64,000 bases of DNA, taken from positions 101,825 through 165,824 of the forward strand of contig NZ_VOIR01000014.1 of the NCBI RefSeq assembly GCF_007923295.1, read 5' to 3'. The translations under genes were made by a program, and so were the position numbers. This stretch comes from Agrococcus sediminis (GTDB lineage Bacteria; Actinomycetota; Actinomycetes; Actinomycetales; Microbacteriaceae). Shown here piece by piece: positions 54,497 to 62,299 of this stretch (position 1 is its first letter; each line of letters starts with the position of its first letter). A model generated the notes under the pieces. The model searched no databases. It had not been told where the DNA came from and saw only the letters and a list, made by a program, of their open reading frames with translations.

Positions 54497-55360
54497 GGTG
54501 CGCGCCGCCTCGCGCACCGCATCGGTGACGAGGTCGAGCAGCGGCGAGGCGAGGTTCCAGCGCTGCCAGTGCAGCGGCACCTCGATGCCGTCGTCGGCGA
54601 GCTGCACGAGCGAGCCGTCGGCGACGCCCGCCTCGTACTGGCCCGGCAGCAGCATGCCCCAGCCCAGGCCCATCCGGATCGCCTCGGCGTACTCGGCCGA
54701 GGCGCTGATGATGTGGCGGGGCGCCTCGGCGCGGGCGCCGTGGCGCCGCGCGAAGGCCGCCTGCAGCGTGTCGTGCAGGTCGAAGTCGACGATCGGAGCG
54801 CGCTCGAGGGCGGCCCGGGTCGGCCCGTCGGCGAACCAGCGCTCGGCGAAGGCGCGCTCGGCCACGGCGACGTAGCGCATCCGGCCGAGCGGGCTCGAGA
54901 CGCAGCCAGCGACGGGCGTGCGCTGCGAGGTCACCGCGGCCATGACCGAGCCCTGCTCGAGCAGCTGCGCGGTGCGCTCCTGATCCTCGCGGCGGATGTC
55001 GAAGGTGACGTCGCGCTGCGCGGCGACCGCGCCGAGCGCCGGCAGGAACCACGTGATGAGCGAGTCGGCGTTGACCGCGAGCGGGATGCGGGGAGCAGCG
55101 GCCTCCTCGCCGAGCGCGACGCGGGTGTCGTGCTCGAGGAGCGCGAGCTGCCGCGCGAGGCGCACGAGCGGCTCGCCGGCCTCGGTCGCGCGCACCGGCT
55201 TCGTGCGGCGCAGCACGACGCGGCCGACCCGCTGCTCGATGGCGCGGATGCGCTGGCTCACGGCGCTCGGGGTGATGCCGAGCTGCGCGGCGGCCCGGTC
55301 GAGCGTGCCGGCGTCGACGGCCGCCGCGAGCGTGCGCAGCTGATCGAGGGGCAGGTCCAC
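54479..55360 (-). CDS. argP: LysR-family regulator of lysine/arginine export (ArgP/LysG)
   Basis: A 293-residue LysR protein of the ArgP type. The helix-turn-helix is GTLDRAAAQLGITPSAVSQR, followed by AIEQRVGRVVLRRTKPVRAT, typical for ArgP/LysG. The effector domain contains FDLHDTLQAAFARRHG and GLGWGMLLPGQYEAG. In Corynebacterium LysG activates lysE when Lys or Arg accumulates. It is divergent from lysE here. TACGAT on the minus strand puts +1 on the GTG start. Confidence 0.93.
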   Translation of the reverse strand: MDLPLDQLRTLAAAVDAGTLDRAAAQLGITPSAVSQRIRAIEQRVGRVVLRRTKPVRATEAGEPLVRLARQLALLEHDTRVALGEEAAAPRIPLAVNADSLITWFLPALGAVAAQRDVTFDIRREDQERTAQLLEQGSVMAAVTSQRTPVAGCVSSPLGRMRYVAVAERAFAERWFADGPTRAALERAPIVDFDLHDTLQAAFARRHGARAEAPRHIISASAEYAEAIRMGLGWGMLLPGQYEAGVADGSLVQLADDGIEVPLHWQRWNLASPLLDLVTDAVREAARTSAALV

Positions 55361-55366
55361 GGCTCG

Positions 55367-55372
55367 ATCGTA
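55367..55372 (-). promoter_or_regulatory. argP -10 box (leaderless)
   Basis: TACGAT on the minus strand ends 7 nt before the GTG at 55360. Confidence 0.5.
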
Positions 55373-55393
55373 GATGAAGCGCAGCTTCCGATG

Positions 55394-55419
55394 CTGCAGG
55401 ATCCTTCGCTGGTCTGCAG
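55394..55419. promoter_or_regulatory. candidate ArgP binding sites (CTGCAG pair)
   Basis: Two CTGCAG hexamers at 55394-55399 and 55414-55419 are 20 bp apart, two helical turns, between the argP and lysE promoters. This phasing suits a LysR-type tetramer, but the match to a known LysG site is not established. Confidence 0.35.
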
Positions 55420-55432
55420 ATCGCGGCGCGCA

Positions 55433-55438
55433 TAGCCT
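55433..55438 (+). promoter_or_regulatory. lysE -10 box (1-nt leader)
   Basis: TAGCCT gives a predicted +1 at 55445, one base before the lysE GTG. Confidence 0.5.
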
Positions 55439-55445
55439 CGAGCAC

Positions 55446-56114
55446 GTGGATCAGCAGCTCATCGCCCTCGCCTCGGGCCTCGGCGCCTCGCTCGGGCTCA
55501 TCATCGCCATCGGCGCGCAGAACGTGCACGTGCTGCGGCAGGGCATGCGCCGCGAGCACGTCGGGCTCGTGATCGCGATCTGCGCGGTGTCGGATGCGCT
55601 GCTCGAGACCGCGGGCGTCGCGGGCCTCGGCGCGGTGATCTCGGGCATCCCGTGGCTCGAGGCGGTCGCCCGGTGGGGCGGCGCGCTCTTCCTGCTCGTC
55701 TACGCGGCGCTCGCCGCGCGCCGCGCGTGGCGCGGCGACGACCGGCTCGAGCTCGCGCCGGAGCCCGTCGGGGAGGGACAGGCGGCACCGGGCGCGCCCG
55801 CTGGCACCGCGGTCGCCCGGCGCTCGGCGTCGGCGCTGTCGGTCGCGGGCACGACGCTCGCCATCACCTGGCTCAACCCGCACGTGTACCTCGACACCGT
55901 GGTGCTGCTCGGCTCCGTCTCGACGGGCTTCGCCGACGACCGCTGGTGGTTCCTCGCCGGCTCGATCGCGGGCTCGGTCGTCTGGTTCACGGCGCTCGGC
56001 CTCGGCGCGCGCCTGCTCGCCCCCGTGCTCCGCACCCGGCGCGCGTGGCGCATCCTCGACGCCGGCATCGCGGCCGTCATGCTCGCGATCGCCATCGCCC
56101 TCGTCGCGGGCTGA
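55446..56114 (+). CDS. lysE: L-lysine/arginine exporter LysE
   Basis: A 222-residue, six-helix amino-acid exporter. GLIIAIGAQNVHVLRQGMRR near the start and TWLNPHVYLDTVVLLGS in the second half are the family signatures. It exports Lys (and Arg) when they accumulate. GTG 55446 is selected; the open frame extends further up, but the predicted transcript begins 1 nt before this codon. It pairs with argP and fits the local abundance of lysine pathway genes. It ends 3 bp before the convergent aminopeptidase gene. Confidence 0.93.
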   Translation: MDQQLIALASGLGASLGLIIAIGAQNVHVLRQGMRREHVGLVIAICAVSDALLETAGVAGLGAVISGIPWLEAVARWGGALFLLVYAALAARRAWRGDDRLELAPEPVGEGQAAPGAPAGTAVARRSASALSVAGTTLAITWLNPHVYLDTVVLLGSVSTGFADDRWWFLAGSIAGSVVWFTALGLGARLLAPVLRTRRAWRILDAGIAAVMLAIAIALVAG

Positions 56115-56117
56115 GGG

Positions 56118-57569
56118 TCAGCGCTCGCGCACCCGACGCATCCACGCCTCCACCTCGTCGGCGGTGCGCGGGATCGCGCCCGAGAGGTTCCGGGCGCCGT
56201 CGGCGGTGACGACGATGTCGTCCTCGATGCGCACGCCGATGCCGCGCAGCTCCTCCGGCACGGTGAGGTCGTCGGCCTGGAAGTAGAGGCCCGGCTCGAT
56301 CGTGAAGACCATCCCCTCGCGCACGACGCCGTCGTGGTAGAAGTCGCGGCGGGCGGCGGCGCAGTCGTGGACGTCGAGGCCCAGGTGGTGGCTCGTGCCG
56401 TGCACCATCCAGCGGCGGTGCAGCTGCTGGTCGGGCTCGAGGCTCTGCTCGGCCGGGATCGGCAGCAGGCCCCACTCGGCGGTGCGGCGGGCGATGACCT
56501 CCATCGCGGCGGCGTGCACCTCCTTGAAGACGATGCCCGGTCGCACGATCGCGAACGCCGCGTCGGCCGCCTCGAGCACCGCGTCGTAGACCTTGCGCTG
56601 CAGCTCGGTGAACTCGCCCGAGATGGGCAGCGTGCGCGTGATGTCGGCGGTGTAGAGGCTGTCGACCTCGACGCCCGCGTCGAGCAGGATCAGGTCGCCC
56701 TCGCGCACCCGGCCGTCGTTGCGCGTCCAGTGCAGGTAGCACGCGTGGTGGCCGGAGGCCGCGATCGTGTCGTAGCCGACCGCGTTGCCGTCGAGCCGCG
56801 CGCGACGGTGGAAGGCGCCCTCCACGACGCGCTCGCCGCGCTCGTGCCGGGTCGCCTCGGCGAGGTCGGCGATCACGTCGTCGAAGCCGCGCGCGGTCGC
56901 GTCGACCGCGGCCTGCACCTCGGCGATCTCGTACGCGTCCTTCACGAGCCGCAGCTCCGACAGGTCGCGCGCGAGCACGTCGCCGTCGGGGTTCGCGCCC
57001 GCGACCATCGCCTCGACCGCGGCGTCGGCGCCGGCGACGACCAGTGCATCCGCCTCGCCTCCGGCCTCGAGCGCGCCCGCGAGGCCGTCGAGGTCGGCGA
57101 CGCGGAGGCCCAGCTCCGCGGCGACGTGGTCGAGCGACGGGCGCGGGCCGACCCAGAACTCGCCGATCGCGGGGTTGGCGTAGAACTCGGTCGTGCCGCG
57201 CCCGGCGGGCCCGCGGAAGTAGAGGGTCGCCTCGTGGCCGTCGCCCGTGGGCTCGAGCACGAGCACCGAGTCGGGCTCGGCGTCGGAGCCCCAGCCGGTG
57301 AGGTAGGTGAAGTCGGGGTGCGGCCGGAACGGGTAGTCGGTGTCGTTCGAGCGCACCTTGAGCCCGCCCGCGGGGATCACGAGGCGCACGCCCGGGTGCA
57401 TCGCCGAGATGCGCGCCCGGCGCTCGGCGGCGGGGGCGGCGGATGCGCGCGGCGCGGGCGTCGTCGCCTCGCGCTCGGCCCAGCCGGTCTGCACCTGCTC
57501 GGTGAACGCCGATCCCGTCGGCGTGGTGGAACGGTTGGTCGTGCCCTGCATCGTCGTCGATTCGCTCAT
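56118..57569 (-). CDS. pepP: Xaa-Pro aminopeptidase (aminopeptidase P, M24B)
   Basis: A 483-residue metallopeptidase. The N-terminal domain contains SNDTDYPFRPHPDFTYLTGW. The C-terminal pita-bread domain carries the di-metal ligands: LLDAGVEVDSLYTADITR (two Asp), HGTSHHLGLDVHD (His), FTIEPGLY (Glu) and VRIEDDIVV (Glu). It removes N-terminal residues before proline. ATG 57569 is taken; ATGs at 57578 and 57581 are possible. An unusual Thr/Ala-rich stretch of about 45 residues precedes the conserved domain. Confidence 0.92.
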   Translation of the reverse strand: MSESTTMQGTTNRSTTPTGSAFTEQVQTGWAEREATTPAPRASAAPAAERRARISAMHPGVRLVIPAGGLKVRSNDTDYPFRPHPDFTYLTGWGSDAEPDSVLVLEPTGDGHEATLYFRGPAGRGTTEFYANPAIGEFWVGPRPSLDHVAAELGLRVADLDGLAGALEAGGEADALVVAGADAAVEAMVAGANPDGDVLARDLSELRLVKDAYEIAEVQAAVDATARGFDDVIADLAEATRHERGERVVEGAFHRRARLDGNAVGYDTIAASGHHACYLHWTRNDGRVREGDLILLDAGVEVDSLYTADITRTLPISGEFTELQRKVYDAVLEAADAAFAIVRPGIVFKEVHAAAMEVIARRTAEWGLLPIPAEQSLEPDQQLHRRWMVHGTSHHLGLDVHDCAAARRDFYHDGVVREGMVFTIEPGLYFQADDLTVPEELRGIGVRIEDDIVVTADGARNLSGAIPRTADEVEAWMRRVRER

Positions 57570-57614
57570 GGGCCCCATCATCCCACCGCCGAGGAGGCTC
57601 GCAGGCCCGCGATC

Positions 57615-57620
57615 TAGACT
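57615..57620 (+). promoter_or_regulatory. -10 box of hydrolase gene (leaderless)
   Basis: TAGACT ends 7 nt before the ATG at 57627, putting +1 on the start codon. Confidence 0.55.
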
Positions 57621-57626
57621 GCCCCG

Positions 57627-58406
57627 ATGCGCGTGCCGGCACCGATCGACCTCAGCGGGATCGACCCGATCGCGCCCGAGGAGGTGCGCGTCTGGGCGCG
57701 CGACTACGCCTTCGCGGCGCACATGCACGTGCGCTCCGCGCTCGACCCGTCGCCGCCGCGGCTCACAGGGATGCCGGGCGCGCGCGTGCACGCGGTGCTC
57801 ATCCCCGGCGTCGTCGAGACGTGGCGCTTCATGGAGCCGCTCGCGAAGCGGCTCGTGCACGCCGGGCACGCGGTGCACTTCGTGCCGGAGCTGGGCCGCA
57901 ACCTCCGGCCGGTGCTCGAGTCGGCACCCGTCGTCGGAGCGGTCGTCGACCGGGTCGCGGCCGCGCACCCGCACGCGCGCATCGTGCTCGTCGGCCACTC
58001 GAAGGGCGGCCTGATCGGCAAGCGCGTGCTCGTCGACCGCGCGCTCGACGCGGCGCAGGCGCAACCGGCCGGGCTCGTGGCGCTCGCCACGCCGTTCGCC
58101 GGCTCGTCGCGCGCCAGGCTGCTGCCGGGCGGCTACATCCGCGAGTTCGACCCGTCGAACGCGATGCTCGCCGCGCTCGCGGCCGAGCGCAGCGCCGACG
58201 CCCGCATCCGCGTCGTGCTGCCGCGCATCGACCCGCACGTGCCGCAGAACCGCGTGCCCGACGGCATGCGCGGCGTGCGCCTCGAGGCCGCCGGGCACTT
58301 CCGGCCGCTCGCGACCCGGGAGGCGGCGGATGCGGTGCTCGCCGCGATCGCGGAGCTCACGGGCGAGTCGGCCGCGTCGCCCGCAGCCCCGGCTCAGCCG
58401 CGGTAG
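57627..58406 (+). CDS. alpha/beta hydrolase (lipase-like)
   Basis: A 259-residue alpha/beta hydrolase. The nucleophile elbow is GHSKGG with Ser125; HAVLIPGVVETWRFMEPLAK supplies the oxyanion region and a candidate catalytic His lies in LEAAGHFRPL. No signal peptide is visible. Sequence features are like triacylglycerol lipase or esterase families. The mRNA is predicted to be leaderless. The last 13 bp overlap the convergent phosphatase gene. Confidence 0.82.
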   Translation: MRVPAPIDLSGIDPIAPEEVRVWARDYAFAAHMHVRSALDPSPPRLTGMPGARVHAVLIPGVVETWRFMEPLAKRLVHAGHAVHFVPELGRNLRPVLESAPVVGAVVDRVAAAHPHARIVLVGHSKGGLIGKRVLVDRALDAAQAQPAGLVALATPFAGSSRARLLPGGYIREFDPSNAMLAALAAERSADARIRVVLPRIDPHVPQNRVPDGMRGVRLEAAGHFRPLATREAADAVLAAIAELTGESAASPAAPAQPR

Positions 58407-59401
58407 CGCAGCTGCACGAGCACCGGCCGGTGGTCGGTGCCGACGTCGTCGAGCCCCGTCAGCACGCGCGCGGCGACCGGCTCCCAGTCGGGCGTCGCGA
58501 CCACGTGGTCGATCTGCGCGCCCAGCCACGGCGGCGCCCACGTCGGCCACGAGCCGACCGCACCCGCGCCCACGGCGCTCGCGGCGTCGCGGCACGTGCC
58601 GAGGTCGCCGCCGTCGGTGCGCGTCGACCACCAGTGGTCGAGGGTCGAGTTGAAGTCGCCGGCCATCACGACCGAGTCGGAGCCGTCGCAGAGGCCCGCG
58701 ACGAAGTCGAGGTCGGCGCGCCAGTTGCGCATCTGCTGCGGCACCGGCGCGACCGGGTGGGCCGACACGAGCACCGGCCCGTCGCCGTCGTCGGGCCGCG
58801 CCACGACGGTCGGCAGCGTGCGCGTGCCGCCGACCGACAGGTCGGTCGTGTACTCGCCGAGCGCGGCCGAGATGAGCAGCGTCGTGTTGAGCGCGCCGTA
58901 GCTGGGGGAGTAGTCGGTGGTGTGCACCCAGAACGGGTTGCCGCGCGCGCCGAGCAGCTCGGCCACCTCGACGCCCAGCGGCAGCGTCGTCTCGGGCAGC
59001 ATCACCGCATCCGCCCCCGTCTCGTCGATGACGCGCGCGATCTCCTCGGCGCCGGGCTCGTCGCCGAGGGTGTTCCAGGTGAGCACGATGAGGTCGTCGG
59101 AGGCGCGGTCGAGGGCCTGCCCGTCGTCGAGGCCGCGCGAGGCGTGGATGCCGCCCGAGACGAGCGCGAACACCAGCAGCATCGACACGACGCCGAGCAC
59201 GAAGGGCCGCACGCGCCGCCAGCCGACGAAGGCGAGCGCGACGACCGCGAGCGCGAGCGCGATGCCGATGACGCCCACCCGCATCGACACGACCTGCGCC
59301 ACGACCGGCGCCTGCTCGAGCCCGAGCGCCTGCGGCCACGCGGCGACCGCGAGGCACGCGGCGATCACGAGGGCGAGCAGCCAGCCGAGGATCACGAGCA
59401 T
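58394..59401 (-). CDS. membrane-anchored endonuclease/exonuclease/phosphatase-family protein
   Basis: A 335-residue protein with three N-terminal helices (residues 1-25, about 38-60 and 66-88) and an extracytoplasmic EEP domain: LIVLTWNTLGDEP, VMLPETT (catalytic Glu), VMAGDFNSTLDHWW, QIDHVVATPDW and TDHRPVLVQL (final Asp-His). EEP enzymes hydrolyse phosphodiester bonds of nucleic acids or lipids; the target is unknown. ATG 59401 is 1 nt after the +1 predicted from TACGCT (minus, 59409-59414); GTG 59404 would precede it. Confidence 0.85.
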   Translation of the reverse strand: MLVILGWLLALVIAACLAVAAWPQALGLEQAPVVAQVVSMRVGVIGIALALAVVALAFVGWRRVRPFVLGVVSMLLVFALVSGGIHASRGLDDGQALDRASDDLIVLTWNTLGDEPGAEEIARVIDETGADAVMLPETTLPLGVEVAELLGARGNPFWVHTTDYSPSYGALNTTLLISAALGEYTTDLSVGGTRTLPTVVARPDDGDGPVLVSAHPVAPVPQQMRNWRADLDFVAGLCDGSDSVVMAGDFNSTLDHWWSTRTDGGDLGTCRDAASAVGAGAVGSWPTWAPPWLGAQIDHVVATPDWEPVAARVLTGLDDVGTDHRPVLVQLRYRG

Positions 59402-59408
59402 CACGGCG

Positions 59409-59418
59409 AGCGTAGTCT
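59409..59418. promoter_or_regulatory. overlapping divergent -10 boxes of EEP and PHP genes
   Basis: AGCGTAGTCT contains TACGCT on the minus strand (59409-59414) and TAGTCT on the plus strand (59413-59418), sharing the TA at 59413-59414. Predicted +1 positions are 59402 and 59425. This is the same arrangement as at dapD/dapE. Confidence 0.6.
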
Positions 59419-59424
59419 TCCAGG

Positions 59425-60294
59425 GTGGAGCACGACTGGGAGGGCATCGGCCCCATCGACCTGCACGCCCACTCGCGCGAGTCGGACGGCACGGATGCGC
59501 CCGGCGACGTCGTGCGGGCGGCCGCGGCCGCGGGGCTCGGTGCCGTCGCCCTCACCGACCACGACACGGTCGCAGGCTGGGCCGAGGCCGCGGTCGCGGC
59601 GATCGAGAGCGGCATCGTGCTCATCCCGGGCGTCGAGTTCTCGGCGCAGATCGGTCCGGCGAGCGTGCACGTGCTCGGCTACCTGCTCGACCCGGAGGCG
59701 GAGGCGTTCATCGGCGAGCGCGAGCGCATCCGGCTCGAGCGCGTCGAGCGCGCCGAGCGCATGGTGCACGCGATCGGCCAGGACTACCCGCTCACGTGGC
59801 AGCACGTCGAGGAGCACTCCGCGCCCGGCGCCACGATCGGCCGCCCCCACATCGCCGATGCGCTCGTCACGCTCGGCATCGTCGCCGACCGGTCGGCCGC
59901 GTTCGAGGGCATCCTGCACTGGCAGGGCGGCTACTACCAGCCGCACCACGCGCCGGCGCCCGAGGAGGCGATCGGCATCATCAAGGACGCGGGCGGCGTC
60001 GCCGTGCTCGCGCACCCGGCGGCGCGCGGGCGTGCGGTGATGCGGATGGGCTCGCTCGGCGACCTGGTCGGCGCCGGCCTCGACGGCGTCGAGGTGTGGC
60101 ACCGCGACAACGACGAGCCCTCCCGGCGGCAGCTGCTCGCCGATGCCGAGCGGCTGTCACTGCTCGTCACCGGCTCGAGCGACTACCACGGCGACGGCAA
60201 GCCGAACCGGCTGGGGGAGCACACCACCGACCCCGCCGTGCTCGCCGAGATCGTGCGCCGCGCGACCGGCTGGGCCCCGGTCATCCCCGCCTGA
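59425..60294 (+). CDS. PHP-domain metal-dependent phosphoesterase
   Basis: A 289-residue PHP protein: PIDLHAHSRESDGTD (first metal motif), ALTDHDTVAGWAEA, PGVEFSA, RPHIADAL, VLAHPAARG and SSDYHGDGKPNRLG are all present in the usual order. Family members hydrolyse 3',5'-bisphosphates or 5'-phosphate ends of oligonucleotides (RNase AM/TrpH group). GTG 59425 coincides with the predicted transcription start. Its downstream gap holds the 20-bp repeat array. Confidence 0.9.
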   Translation: MEHDWEGIGPIDLHAHSRESDGTDAPGDVVRAAAAAGLGAVALTDHDTVAGWAEAAVAAIESGIVLIPGVEFSAQIGPASVHVLGYLLDPEAEAFIGERERIRLERVERAERMVHAIGQDYPLTWQHVEEHSAPGATIGRPHIADALVTLGIVADRSAAFEGILHWQGGYYQPHHAPAPEEAIGIIKDAGGVAVLAHPAARGRAVMRMGSLGDLVGAGLDGVEVWHRDNDEPSRRQLLADAERLSLLVTGSSDYHGDGKPNRLGEHTTDPAVLAEIVRRATGWAPVIPA

Positions 60295-60320
60295 CCCCCG
60301 CCGCGCCCCGCGCCCCCGTC

Positions 60321-60660
60321 CGCGGAGTGCGCCTCCGGGGATCGAGTGGCGCCTGCGGGGATCGAGTGGCGCCTGCGGGGATCGAGTGGCGCCTGCGGGG
60401 ATCGAGTGGCGCCTGCGGGGATCGAGTGGCGCCTGCGGGGATCGAGTGGCGCCTCCGGCGATCGAGTGGCGCTTCCGGTGAGTGACTGGCGCCTCCGGCG
60501 ATCGACTGGCGAGAGCGCGCGAACAGCCGGCCGCCGCCGCCCGATCGCGGGAGCCGCCGCTCGATCGCACAAGCCGCCACTCGATCGCGCGAGGCGCCAC
60601 TCGATCGCGCGGGCCGCCACTCGATCGCGGGAGGCGCCACTCGGGGGAGGCGGGACGGGC
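60321..60660. repeat. 20-bp minisatellite with forward and inverted halves
   Basis: Five perfect 20-bp copies of ATCGAGTGGCGCCTGCGGGG run from 60341 to 60440, with degenerate copies before (60321) and after (60441-60520). After a GC-rich centre (60521-60540), five copies of the related unit run in inverted orientation from 60541 to 60640 (for example TCGATCGCGCGAGGCGCCAC at 60581). The array occupies most of the 445-bp gap between the convergent PHP and DEAD-helicase genes. It can fold as a large imperfect hairpin. Open frames across it are artefacts of the 60-bp period. The remaining 60661-60739 shows nothing recognisable. Confidence 0.95.
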
Positions 60661-60739
60661 GCGGGCGGGGCGCACGACGACGGCCGCCCCGCGGAGTGCG
60701 GAGCGGCCGTCGAGCGGATGCGCGGTGCGCGGCGGACGG

Positions 60740-62212
60740 TCAGGCCTGCGCGGGCGGAGGGGTGGCCGAGCCCGAGCGGCTGCGGCGGCGCCGACGGCGC
60801 GCCGGGGCGGCGTTGCCGTCGTGGTGCTCGGTGCCGCCGCCGTCGTGCGTGCCGCGTCCCTCGGGCGCGGGCACCGCATCCGTGGTCCTGGGCTGGCCCT
60901 CGCCGCCGGAGCGGCCGCGGCCGCCGCGACGACGGCGCGGGCGGTCGCCCTCGGCGCGCTCGCGGCCGGGCGCCTCGGCGCGCGCGCCGGGCGCGACGCC
61001 CTCGCGCTTGGCCTCCTTGTTGGGCGGCGTCGCGTGCAGGCGGCCCTTGACGCCGGCCGGGATGTTGAGGTCGCTGTAGAGGTGCGGGCTCGACGAGTAG
61101 GTCTCGACCGGCTCGGGGCGCCCGAACTCGAGCGCGCGGTCGATGAGCGCCCACTTGTGCAGGTCGTCCCAGTCGACGAAGGTGACGGCGATGCCGGTGC
61201 GGCCGGCGCGGCCGGTGCGGCCGACGCGGTGCAGGTAGGCCTTCTCGTCCTCGGGGATCGTGTGGTTGATGACGTGCGTGATGTCGTCGACGTCGATGCC
61301 GCGGGCGGCGACGTCGGTCGCGATGAGCACGTCCTTCTTGCCGGCCTTGAACTGCGCCATGGCGCGCTCGCGCGCCTCCTGGCTCATGTCGCCGTGCACG
61401 GCGGCCGCCGAGAAGCCGCGGTCGATGAGCTCCTCGGTGAGGCGCGAGGCGGCGCGCTTCGTGCGCGTGAAGACGACGGCCTTGCCGCGGCCCTCGGCCT
61501 GCAGGATGCGGGCGACGACCTCGTCCTTGTCGAGCGAGTGCGCCCGGTAGACGACGTGCTGGATGTTGGCCTGCGCGATGGTCTCGTCGACGTCGGTCGC
61601 GCGGATGTGCAGCGGCCGCGACATGAAGCGGCGCGCGAGGGCGACGACCGCGCCCGGCATCGTGGCCGAGAACAGCATCGTGTGCCGCACCGCGGGGGTC
61701 TTCGAGAAGATCTTCTCGACGTCGGGCAGGAACCCGAGGTCGAGCATCTTGTCGGCCTCGTCGAGCACCATCTCCTTCACGTTGGAGAGGTCGAGGATGC
61801 GCTGCTGCACGAGGTCGAGGAGGCGGCCGGGGGTGCCGACCACGATCTGCGCGCCGGCCTTCAGCTGGTCGATCTGGCCCTCGTACGCCTTGCCGCCGTA
61901 GATGGAGACGACCGTCGTCGGACGGTTGGAGGTGATGAGCTCCATGTCCTCGGTCACCTGCACGGCGAGCTCGCGCGTGGGCACCACGATGAGCGCCTGC
62001 ACGCCGGCCGCGGGCTCGGCGCCGAGGCGCTGCGCGAGCGGCAGGCCGAACGCGAAGGTCTTGCCGGTGCCGGTCTTGGCCTGGCCGATGATGTCCTGGC
62101 CCGACAGCGCGAGCGGGATCGTCTGCGTCTGGATCGGGAAGGGCTCGAGGATGCCGCGGTCGGCGAGGGCCTGGACCATGTCGGCGTCGATGGAGAGGTC
62201 TTGGAAGGTCAA
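60740..62212 (-). CDS. DEAD-box RNA helicase (RhlE-type)
   Basis: A 490-residue helicase with TTG start at 62212, supported by the family opening TFQDLSIDADMVQALADRGI. Motifs in order: Q-motif PFPIQTQTIPLAL, AKTGTGKT, PTRELAVQ, TPGR, DEAD, SAT, ARGIDVDD and HRVGRTGRAGR. The last 110 residues are an Arg/Gly/Pro-rich RNA-binding tail. It probably unwinds structured RNA or acts in cold adaptation and ribosome assembly. It is divergent from the ferritin-like gene, a pairing also known in mycobacteria (RhlE region). Confidence 0.93.
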   Translation of the reverse strand: MTFQDLSIDADMVQALADRGILEPFPIQTQTIPLALSGQDIIGQAKTGTGKTFAFGLPLAQRLGAEPAAGVQALIVVPTRELAVQVTEDMELITSNRPTTVVSIYGGKAYEGQIDQLKAGAQIVVGTPGRLLDLVQQRILDLSNVKEMVLDEADKMLDLGFLPDVEKIFSKTPAVRHTMLFSATMPGAVVALARRFMSRPLHIRATDVDETIAQANIQHVVYRAHSLDKDEVVARILQAEGRGKAVVFTRTKRAASRLTEELIDRGFSAAAVHGDMSQEARERAMAQFKAGKKDVLIATDVAARGIDVDDITHVINHTIPEDEKAYLHRVGRTGRAGRTGIAVTFVDWDDLHKWALIDRALEFGRPEPVETYSSSPHLYSDLNIPAGVKGRLHATPPNKEAKREGVAPGARAEAPGRERAEGDRPRRRRGGRGRSGGEGQPRTTDAVPAPEGRGTHDGGGTEHHDGNAAPARRRRRRSRSGSATPPPAQA

Positions 62213-62285
62213 GAGAGGGTTCCGCCTGTTCGTCTACTCCGACCAGCGTACCCGGGGGCGTGCGGGCGCGGCCGCATCGCGGCCC

Positions 62286-62291
62286 TAGACT
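62286..62291 (+). promoter_or_regulatory. -10 box of ferritin-like gene (2-nt leader)
   Basis: TAGACT gives +1 at 62298, two bases before the GTG at 62300. Confidence 0.5.
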
Positions 62292-62299
62292 GCTCGACT

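Noticed and set aside
60143-60485. Proteins containing the repeated segment GIEWRLRGSSGACGDRVAPA
   Set aside because: The 20-bp unit gives a 60-bp coding period in any open frame; these frames extend or oppose real genes, have no start context and are repeat artefacts.
60330-60500. Possible CRISPR array of 20-bp repeats
   Set aside because: The units are directly contiguous with no unique spacers, there are no cas genes, and the inverted half is not a CRISPR feature. It is a minisatellite.
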